In this document: positions 1-64,000 of the stretch, one piece after another
Layout of the letters: each line of letters opens with the position of its first letter
Numbering within the stretch: the stretch's first letter is position 1
Assembly: GCA_008360975.2 (NCBI GenBank)
Contig: CM039182.1
Coordinates: 16,402,324 to 16,466,323 of the forward strand
Source of the DNA: Lichenostomus cassidix
Taxonomy: Eukaryota; Chordata; Aves; Passeriformes; Meliphagidae
Reading direction: 5' to 3'
DNA length: 64,000 nucleotides
Notes under the pieces: model-generated
Databases searched by the model: none
What the model saw: only the letters and a program-made list of their open reading frames with translations
What the model was told of the DNA's origin: nothing
Translations under genes and position numbers: made by a program

Positions 1-271
1 CTTCCTCCCCCTCCCAATTACTCAGCTGCGCTGTGTTCACTGATTTCAAAGCCTTGTTGACTAATACCATTTTATTGGTTTATCAATGCCTTGAAACCTT
101 AAAAATTTAAATGGTACAATATAACAGTAAGTTGATCATGCAAGATGCTGAAACATAAACACAATACTGCTAAAGGAAGAATTAATGACGAGATTTGAAT
201 GCTTTATATAAGTTTTTCGTGATTAAGGTAGCTGGTAAAGTTCACAAAAGAAAAGGGTTATCATCACTCAC
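1..271. other. Start of the intron after coding exon 15
   Basis: This is AT-rich MYO3A intron. No further exon, repeat or RNA gene was recognised before the window edge. Confidence 0.85.
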
Positions 272-55557
<55,286 letters not shown>

Positions 55558-55731
55558 CTCAAATGATGGCTCCTAGGAAAAAGAAATCTCAATGTTCACT
55601 CAACAAATGATTAATAGCAATTGACTTCCTACAAATGGGAAGAGAAATATACATTCCAGCCTCAAACACTAGAAATGTTTTTGCATATAGTGAGCATGCA
55701 CAGATAGCATAATGAATAAGAACTGCTGCAC

Positions 55732-55823
55732 TTGAATTTCCTTTCATTTGATATTGTGTTGACTGCACAATATCAAATGAAGATATGTGCAGTCAATACA
55801 ATATCAAATGAAGGGAAATTCAA
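55732..55823. repeat. Near-perfect 38-bp inverted repeat (hairpin) with 16-bp loop
   Basis: Arms 55732-55769 and 55786-55823 pair at 36 of 38 positions around a 16-base spacer. The 16-mer ACAATATCAAATGAAG occurs at 55767-55782 and 55798-55813, and an almost identical inverted copy lies in the left arm. The structure sits in the 5'UTR intron, about 160 bp upstream of the acceptor of the first coding exon. No mobile-element family was recognised. Confidence 0.93.
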
Positions 55824-56264
55824 ACGTTAATTTGAATCAAATTCAAGCTTGAGTAAAACCAGGGGAGTGGAAAACCAGTTCCCATGCACTTCAATCAACA
55901 TATATTTTCAGTCCAGGATCTTTGGAGGGATGGGGGAATAAGAGTCAAGTTCATAAAATCCCAAAGAATTTGGGTCCATTACCAAAAATCAGGCAAGTAG
56001 GGAAAAAAACCCACAAACCAACTCAAAGAGCAGCATTAGATTCATTCAAACTCTTACAGTAAACAATCATTTTTATAAGCCTACTCTTAGCATTTGAATT
56101 AGGACATAGACCTCAAAAGGCCAAGCAGATCAAAGTGACAGATCTTTTCACAATACTATGGACTTCTGCCAGTCAAGCATTCAGAGGCATGGAAAACACA
56201 TTTACCAATGTGCATCCTTTAACAAGTGGTTTACACACTGCAAAAGGAACACCTTTACAATGAT

Positions 56265-56331
56265 TGAATTGTATCCATCAGGTTACACCAACAGGTTACA
56301 CCAACACTCTGGTCCTGATGGATACAATTCA
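56265..56331. repeat. 18-bp perfect inverted repeat flanking a 13-bp tandem duplication
   Basis: Arms 56265-56282 (TGAATTGTATCCATCAGG) and 56314-56331 are perfect reverse complements separated by 31 bp. The unit AGGTTACACCAAC is repeated directly at 56280-56292 and 56293-56305, overlapping the end of the left arm. It lies in the 5'UTR intron, about 440 bp above the 55.7-kb hairpin. Confidence 0.92.
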
Positions 56332-59300
56332 CTTACACCAGGAAACCTGCAGCAGTCTGTTGTGTACTAGTTACTGCAACCAGTACTGGTCCAGCTCCTT
56401 GATTTCACATGCTGTGGGAATGAACAACCCAATTTTATGTGATACAATGAAATCTCCCTTAACACGATTCCAGGCTAAGGCCAAAGTAAAGACTGAGATC
56501 CAGAGACATACAGCTGTAATAAGTAAATCCTCAGTTTTCCATTCCAGATTCAAAATTTGCTTCCTCCTTCTGTCTTGTGGGATTCACACAGACTCAACTC
56601 AGTCAGGACACTGACTGCAGTCTCTTCCTAAGGCATCACCTTTTTCATTACCTTATATCTAGTCTTTACCCATGCCTCGGGAACTTCACTACTTTCAGGC
56701 AAAGCCATTTCTTCCCTCCCCCGCAAAAAGAACACAAATGAGTTACAACATTTTTTTAACCTTTCTTTGCCTTTAAAATAGTGCTCAATTACAATCATTG
56801 TACTGGGATTTTTTTAATCACTTCATCTCTAAGTGCTTTTTAATTAGCTCATATTTGGGACTTCACAAAACAATAACCAATTTGGAATGACAAAGTAATT
56901 AGGATTCAGAATACCAAACCCTTGCTTTGAGAGTTTCAATAATGACAGGATTTTAAAATTTCCCTATCTATGCTTTAGTTTTTAAAATTGAAGCTAACTA
57001 TTTGTTTAAGATCTTACTAGATACTAAATCTGTGACCAGTAATTTTTTTAAGGGAAAAAAAGTCAAAAGGTGTCAGTGGTTGCCTTCATAAGAACTGATG
57101 TATCCAAACCATATTGAAGCCTGTCTACATACAGGCTATTTTCTACAGAATATGTAATTTTCCATCAAAATCTAGAGTCTGCTATGTCTCACATTACAAG
57201 AAAACACAGGAGCTTCTGACCCAGGCAGCAGGAGATACGCAGCATCGAAGAAAGAAAGATTTCATTCCTCCCTTTCGAAGATGAGCACTTCTGACACAGG
57301 AACTCAAAGAGCAGCTTCACATTTTTAGACTGCCAGAGCCAGGCAGGGAACTCTGATACACTGAACTTCCAAATACATGCCTAAGCAAAGGTCCACCCTG
57401 CTGCATGGATGTTTTACGTGAAGTAGACAACTACAAGAAAAAAGCATCACAACCTGCAGATTCAGACAGCCTCCTAGGCTTCATTAACTCCCTGTACTTT
57501 GACAGAATGAAATTCATTCACTCCCAGTATCAATTGCTTATTTGTCTGCAGAGACTGGTACAATGAGAACTGTTAAAGGGCTAAGGAAACATGATCCTGC
57601 AGGTGCTATTTGTCTACCAGAGGGGAAGTGCTGGAGAAATTGTCATGTGCTTTTGTTTTCTTTTGAAAATCACACCAGTTGCACATAATTTTGTGTTAAG
57701 AAAAGTCACCACATAATTAACAAACATGCATTCAGTAGCTGTCATACTTAGTTCAATAATTTAAGAGTGCTATTCCAGAAAGAATTATTCACCCTAATTC
57801 TTTCTTTTGATTTACAGCTTCAAAATAATAACTTGGATAAATTATACTGAATATCATGTTTCCTCACCTTCACCAAGTTTAAGAACATGTCCCGACAGAT
57901 AAATAGTTTAGTTTCCACTTCTATTATTAAAAATATATTAAATAGAATGATTTCAAGTGTTCTATTCTGGATGATTAATAATGTTTTATTACATCTCAGT
58001 GAAGTTGTGAAAGCTGATAACAATTTAACCTCATAATTCAGTAGTAAATTGGACTGTTCCTGGGATATGTCTAGATGCCAAACCAATTGGATAATTTATC
58101 ATACACTTCACCATAAAAAATTTATTTAAAAGCCACCACAATTTATAACTTGATTCAAACCTCTAAGCTGGGAATGTACCCTTGAACTGCTAGGAAAAAA
58201 AAACCCTTTAAAATACTTCTGGTGTGCTCAGTGTGATCATTCATTCAGCTTCTGCTCAGATTTTGGCTAACCTGGTGGTGAGGCCTGATGGATGCTGGGC
58301 ACAGTGCCAGTATGTCAAAGCAAGAGCACCCAGCAGGCAGACAGGTGGCCTGAAAGAGCTCAAGAGCCATTATGTGCATTATGCACCATTATCACTGGCA
58401 AATCTCTGTCTCTTGTTATCTTTCCTGTTGCAGTTTCCCCAGAATCTGCTCACTTACAAAAAATGGTATAGGCCAAGCCTCCAAGCTGGAACGTATAAAA
58501 TATCAGCTCACCCCAAAAGGTTTATAAGTGAATCCCACAGCAGCTGGACTGCTGAGGCTTTCCTGCTGCTTGGTGGGATAAAGGAGACACCTGCACCGTG
58601 ACAGCGGAGAACGGATAAGCAGTCTCTTACCCCCCAGCCAGATTTTATTCTTCTGGTTTTGCTTGGAGGTGCATGAGTTAAGAGTTATAGGTTATAAGTT
58701 ATGAAACTTTATGGCATGAACAGTGAATAAATGAATTCATGTGATAGACTGACCTGGGCAAAAGGGGATTGAGCCCCTCTTTGGCATGTTATGGTTCTTA
58801 ATGAGCTCACAAAACGAAGTTTAAATCACAGAGTACATTGTGCTGTAAGTTTGAGAGAGCAAAACAGACTGACACAGTGATTAAATTCAGGGCATTAAAG
58901 ACAAGGAAACAATAGATTTTGAATTCCAAGAAAACAAGGTTTGGGGTTTTTGTTGGTTTGGTGGTCAGGTTGTTTTTTTCTCTGAGAAGGGGATTTGGTG
59001 ACAGTTATAAGAACAAATTGAGTGAGACTTCTAATGAGCCAGTCCTGTGTGACTTCTTGTTTCACATCAAACACAGGCACCCTATATAGCAGACTTCAGG
59101 CCAAATATTAGAGATGCCCAGAGATGCCCTGTTCAGCAGCTGTGCTAGCAGACCACTGCATCCTCCATAATTTTCAGTATCTAGTCAGTTTGGAGAGGGA
59201 AGGGGAAGCCTACTGAAGAACATAGTATATCTCCTCTGGACTATCTTATTGCTGCCAAGGCAATTCAGTGAAGTACATTTATCACACCCAAAGCCTCAGA

Positions 59301-59418
59301 CACAAACCAATTGTGGAGGGATTTGCAGTCAATGCCACAGAGCATTAGAGACAGCACAGTCACATGGGAATAGGAAATAGGTTTTGCTTCTGCCAGCTGG
59401 GTTGAAAGCACAATGAAT

Positions 59419-59465
59419 ATAGAATATTATATGTTAATCCACATAGAATATTATATGTTAATCCA
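59419..59465. repeat. 24-bp tandem duplication
   Basis: ATAGAATATTATATGTTAAT begins at 59419 and again at 59443 and is identical between copies, so the duplication is recent. It lies in the 5'UTR intron. Confidence 0.93.
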
Positions 59466-62400
59466 ATATATTCACTGCTGTTTCATACCACCTAATTGTG
59501 CAACTTCATTTTAAACCTTCCTCCACAAAAGTTTCTGAATGGACCTTCATTTCACTTGGATGAATATATATCCATTTCCTCCACAAAGAGCTAATAAAAT
59601 GAGAGCCACCTTGTCTCATGTCGTTCTCCACAGAGGGAGTCTATATGATTAGCAAAGCAGACATCTAACTATAATATAACTATTCACATATAACTACAAT
59701 GAACCCAGCCTTTAGGTTCCCATCAGCATCTTGTCTCCTGGCTACCACAACCTTCTGGTCTTGAAAACTGGAACTGGGACCTCGTTGGTTCAGTTCAAAG
59801 CACACCTGCTGAGGTTATCTTCCATTTTGTTTGTTCACATCACTCTCCTTCACATTGCAAACATTACTTATGTTTAAACAGAGAGCTCCTGCACATAGCC
59901 TATCCTGCAAGGTGCCAAACATCTTCTGTATGCCATAAGTGGTAGATGTCAGGTACCAAGAACACTGGCATACATGGCATATCAGGTCTGTTACCTCTCT
60001 GGAGGTGACACAATTCATTCCTTCAGACTGTGAAACTTAAACCTCTTGCTTAATGGATGCCAGAAAAAATAATCACCCAAACAAAACCAAACCAACCAAA
60101 CAAAAATAGACCGCTTGTTATATCAAATAAAAAAGTCTCATCATCTCACTTTTTCACCCCTTTTATTGCCTTTATCCAGTATCTAATTTGTAAGTTCTTT
60201 GGTCTGGCACTGATCACGAGGCACAGTGGGGCCTTCAAACACTTAATGCAATGGCACAATCAAATCCCAAACCACATTTCTTCTTATTTCATGAGTTATG
60301 CCACACTGACAAGTACTTAATAAGAAAGTCAAAGGATGCCCCACAGAATTCTCAAAACAAGCCAAAAGGTACGAGGCTACAATATGCCCTTCATCATACT
60401 AGCACCTAGCAATTTCTGGTTAAATGTCCAAATAATTTGATTATTCAACTAAGAGCATGGATTGCAGCTCAGATTCTCAGGTAGTATGAATGCAGCTGCA
60501 ATGAGTCATTTGTGCAGTATATTATCTTAGCCATCATTCAAAGGGTACATTTTGCTCTGGAAATTCAAATATCACCCCCACTCAATTCTGAGAGAATATC
60601 TGGCCTCTGATTTTGATGGCAATACAACTTTATCCAAATGGGAACTATACTCAAACCTAAGCTTGGTGTGAGCAGATTACCTTGTCTGACAATTAGTTAA
60701 AGACAAGTGTTTAGAAATTTGCAGGGTGTTTTTTTTTACTTAGTCAAAACCTGAATGCACTTAGCCTTATGATTTCACTCTAAAACAACAAATTTGCATA
60801 ATTACATAATTTTTGTACTATCTGAATTATCCTCTTCAATAACACATCAGTTTGCTTACTACTTTCCACTCCATATATTTCCCATTGCTTTCAATTGTCC
60901 TTCCTGTCTGCAAGAAACCTTCCAGAGGGAAAAAAATCTCTTTAGTCCCAGCTGTGGTAGATGAAGACTAAAAATCAACAACCTTCTTTAACAGTCAGTC
61001 CATGTCTTTTGCTGTTGTATGCTTACACGAGTAGGAGAGACACAAGACATCAATTTAGGTAGACTTCACCCAAGCTAATGTATAAAATACACCTATTGGA
61101 ACCTAAGCTAGATGCTATCATTCCATTTGAACAAAAAAAATTGATTCACCTAAGCTGGTTAGCATTTATCTTAGCATAAGACAGCTTAGTCTTCAGACAC
61201 TGTTGATTCTACTAGCTAAGTTTCCACTGCCTACAACAGGAGCCCAGTTACACTGCTTCAGATGAAGACATGTTAAGGTGAATGAATTCTATCCTACTTA
61301 AATGATGGAAACAAAGAGTTATAGTTTGACAACTAATAAAATGAGTATCAGCTCCCTACTAGAGTCAGGAAAGCTGTAAGCCAGCCACATGTCATCACCT
61401 GAAAACTGTCAGGCAACTTGGTCATTATCTGATGATGCACAGACAAGGCAAGCACCACACAATGACACTGCCAAACAAACTTTGAATCCAGCAATCAAAC
61501 CCTAATGTAATGTAAATGCAGGAATAAATGGTTAAGTAAAACATTTGGAGGCAAGGAATGGTGATCAATTTAGGCAAGTATCAGACAACACATTTCCTGT
61601 ACATGTATATAGTTCAAAGTATACACATCAATCTTCGGGCTGTCCAAGGAAGAAATTGATCTAACTTTGAGGTCACTTTTTAATGTTTACTCTCTGAAAG
61701 GCTGGGTAACTGCTTCTTTTTTTTCTAAAACCACTTTTTCTCTTTGGTGACTGTTATCCAGTGACAAGTTTCCCAAGAAAGCAAGACAGCTTTCAGAGAC
61801 ATTTGATGCCTCTGGACTCCTTGACCTTTGTAAAACTTCTACACACAGTAGAGAAGCAGTACTGTGTGGTATCAGTAGCTGATATCCTTCTATTGATAAA
61901 TGCATATTGGGTGTCCACACTGACATTTCATCTGCTGATTATTATTCAGCTGATCTTGACATTTTGACTTGCTGCAGACTGAACTGGCCAGCCCTGCTCA
62001 TGGGAGGCTCCATGTCTTCACTCTCTGAATGTTCTCAGAGGGCATGGATGCAAGGGATCGGTTTCAGTGTTAGGTTCCACCTTGGTTTTCATCCATTCCC
62101 TGCCATGCCCCACAACAGTCAAAGTTACACTGCATGCTGAGGTTTACAGTTCTAAGGACACTCCATCAGAGGAGGGGATTTTTTAAGCAACAGGTTAAAG
62201 AATCAGTGAGGGTTGTAAGCATTCAATCTATCCTCATGCATCAGGGCTACCCACTGGATTGCAATCCTTCAGAGTTTAAACATGCCACCAGTACAGAACC
62301 CCAACTTTTTTTAAGCTAACCTTCAGTTAAAGGAAGAGGGTATGAAAAGAACATGGGAGAAAAAAATGCTAAATTTAATTACTGTGGTCAATTTTAAAAG

Positions 62401-62989
62401 CTCTAGTGTTTTGAAAACAAATGAGAGCTAAAGATTTTTGTGGCAATTGTCATCCAACAGACAATATTTATGCAGGGGCATTACAATCACGAAACAAGAT
62501 TAATAACAGAAGGGGGAATGGTTTATTATCAAACTGTATTTGGACTTTGTGCCACCAGAAGTAATGAACTGACATTAGCAATCCATTAACTGAATTATAT
62601 CCAGCTCATTTTGTGGCTCCCAGAAGAAAGGCACTGCAAGTGATGAGAATAATTTTTCAATGACTAAACACTAGATCAATATATTAGCAAATAAGTTGGC
62701 TTTCAAAGCTAAAGCATTACTTCGTTTTCCTATTTTAACACAGTAAGACTTTATACGGCCATAAAAATCAATATGGTGCGACCTCACTCACTCCGTATTT
62801 CTCAGAACTTCTAACAGCAGCAAAGCCGCAACTCAAAATTAATTTAGCTGCTGTATCAATGAGCTTTGTCAGGGCTTGAAATTAAGGCGATGCAGTAACT
62901 TGATAGCAAGATAAGGAAGGCATTGCAGACAAGCAGACTTGCTAGCACTTAGCATTAGCCGGCAAGAAGTTACGGGGTGTGAGTGTATC

Positions 62990-64000
62990 CTGGGCACGGT
63001 AAGACTCCACACGTGTCCGGCCGCGGTCACGGTCACGCCACAGCCCCGCGTGTCGCTCGGGCGGGCAGCGCTCGCCCTGCTCCGGGAGCGCCCGGCGCCT
63101 CTCAGCCCTGCGCGCCGCGGCCAGGCAGCGCTCCCCACTGCTCCGAACGCGTTTCTCATCCAGAAACTCACTCACAAGGAAAAAAAAAGGGGATGGGAGG
63201 GGAAGAGGAGGGGAAAAAGCAAAAGTAGACACAAGCAGGATTCATCCCAATGAGAGAGCGCAAGAGCCAGCCCTCCGGTGCCGGGACCCCCCGCTCCGAG
63301 CAGCCGCTGCCCGCCCTGCCGGTGCCGGGCGCGCCCATCGCGTCCCGTCCCGTCCCGTCCCGTCCCGTCCCGTCCCGTCCCGTCCCGAGGCATCACGGCG
63401 GGAGCCACTGGCCCGCCGGGCCGCACCACCCCCGGGGGCCGGGCCACCTTCCCGCCGGGGCCGCCCCGAAGCCCCTCGGCGAGGCGTGGCCGCTCGGCAG
63501 CGCAGCTCCCCGGCGAGCCCCCCCTCAGGCACCGGCCCCGGGAGTCGCCCTTGTGCCCGCCGCTCCCGGCCGGGGATTACCCGCGGCGAAAGCTCCGGTC
63601 CCCGCAGAGCCAGCCCCGCCGAGGGGGCTGGGGCCGCGCCGCCTCCGGCCGCCGTGCCTCGGCTTCGCCCTCCTCCCTCTCCTCCTGCGCTCGGCCCCGG
63701 CCCGGCTGCGGTCCCGCCTCGGGGTCAGCAGCGGATGAGCGCTTTGCCCCGCTAATCCCCCGCAGGCGCCGGCAAAGCCGGCCGGGCTCGGCCCGCCCCG
63801 GGCAGGGCGCGGCGGGGGCAAAGCCGGGGCAGCCCGGGCTCCCTCACGGCGGGACAGCGGCGGTGCTGAGCGCGCCCCGGGCCGGCCGCGGCCGCTGGGC
63901 ATCCCGGGCCGGCCGCCTGCGGAGCCGGGTCACAGTCCCGCACCCTGAGCCGCCCCGCGGGGATTACACGGCCGGGCGGCCGGTGAGGGTGCTGGCCTGG
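62990..64000. promoter_or_regulatory. CpG island, probable MYO3A promoter and first non-coding exon
   Basis: Base composition changes sharply near 62990, from AT-rich intron to very GC- and CpG-rich sequence that runs to the window end. It holds several GC boxes (CCGCCCC-type near 63461, 63790 and 63950), a canonical E-box CACGTG at 63010-63015, and a CCAAT at about 63247. It is the only CpG-rich block above the first MYO3A coding exon, whose acceptor requires an upstream non-coding exon. I could not pick a convincing minus-strand donor, so TSS and exon 1 are not placed. The open frames here are products of high GC and resemble no protein I know. Confidence 0.7.
63341..63385. repeat. (CGTCC)9 pentanucleotide microsatellite
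   Basis: Nine perfect CGTCC units occur inside the CpG island. Each unit contains one CpG, so the array is a dense block of methylatable sites. It keeps several frames open on both strands, producing artefactual open frames rich in PVPSR or RDGTG repeats. Confidence 0.95.

Larger units (their letters stand above)
55573..62989. other. Probable 5'UTR intron (and any unplaced non-coding exons) upstream of coding exon 1
   Basis: This region is 7.4 kb between the acceptor of the first coding exon and the CpG island. It holds two inverted-repeat structures (55732 and 56265) and a 24-bp tandem duplication (59419). Additional non-coding 5' exons could be hidden here, since they cannot be recognised without transcripts. 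Confidence 0.65.

Noticed and set aside
58220..58620. GC-richer block in the 5'UTR intron with an open frame, considered as a solo LTR
   Set aside because: I found no matching TG...CA ends or target-site duplication and no known LTR text; the short CTTCTGG match at both sides is too weak.
62985..63010. Plus-strand donor-like CACG|GTAAGA at the island edge, considered as the end of a divergent exon
   Set aside because: It is a single donor-like motif with no supporting acceptor or transcript evidence, and the exon would have to start on the AT-rich side.
63165..63182. Minus-strand GTGAGTGAG, considered as the donor of the MYO3A first exon
   Set aside because: The preceding bases (a T-run then CCTT) make a poor exon end, so I could not support it.
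63250..63902. Long overlapping open frames on both strands in the GC-rich end
   Set aside because: They are Pro/Arg/Ala-rich frames from stop-poor CpG island sequence and the CGTCC array, present in several frames on both strands, with no known protein similarity.

Overview
The window is vertebrate, most likely bird, nuclear DNA. Two signals support this: a multi-exon gene with GT-AG introns, and CR1 LINE copies whose 3'-end text (ATTCTGTGATTC-like; on the opposite strand AATCATGGAATGGCCTGGG) is typical of birds. The species cannot be told. Repeat density looks low, and most of the sequence is AT-rich intron.

One protein-coding gene accounts for nearly the whole window: the 5' part of MYO3A (unconventional myosin-IIIa) on the minus strand. 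I could place 15 consecutive coding exons between 55557 (start codon) and 272. Every junction is GT-AG, reading frame carries across each one, and together they encode residues 1-592 without a stop. This covers the complete N-terminal Ste20/GCK-type protein kinase domain (about residues 21-290), the linker, and the first part of the myosin motor (from about residue 340) through the P-loop (GESGAGKT, 431-438), switch I (NDNSSRFGK, 481-489) and the region after it. The rest of the motor, the IQ motifs and the tail lie beyond position 1. The gene is MYO3A rather than MYO3B because its N-terminus ([12 protein letters not shown]...) and linker (ERIHTKKGN) follow MYO3A as I remember it.

Layout by decreasing coordinate, which is the direction of transcription: a CpG island at about 63.0-64.0 kb, probably the MYO3A promoter and first non-coding exon; a 5'UTR intron (55.6-63 kb) holding two striking inverted repeats; kinase exons at 55.4, 50.5, 34.3, 33.5, 19.7, 18.3, 16.5 and 16.0 kb; a linker exon at 6.7 kb; and motor exons at 4.3, 3.5, 3.4, 2.4, 0.5 and 0.3 kb. 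Kinase exons are separated by introns of up to 16 kb. Motor exons are tightly packed, with two introns of only 83 and 100 bp.

The introns hold CR1 copies (1.26-1.97, 30.16-30.48, 38.3-38.6, 45.2, 50.84-51.52 kb and a small remnant at 14.15 kb), a much older CR1/L3-like LINE (about 39.6-40.9 kb), short tandem duplications and microsatellites. I found no second gene, tRNA, rRNA, CRISPR array or intact mobile element. I saw no undescribed multi-gene system. The most unusual structures are the hairpin-forming repeats upstream of the first coding exon and a pentanucleotide microsatellite that grew from a motif inside a CR1 copy.
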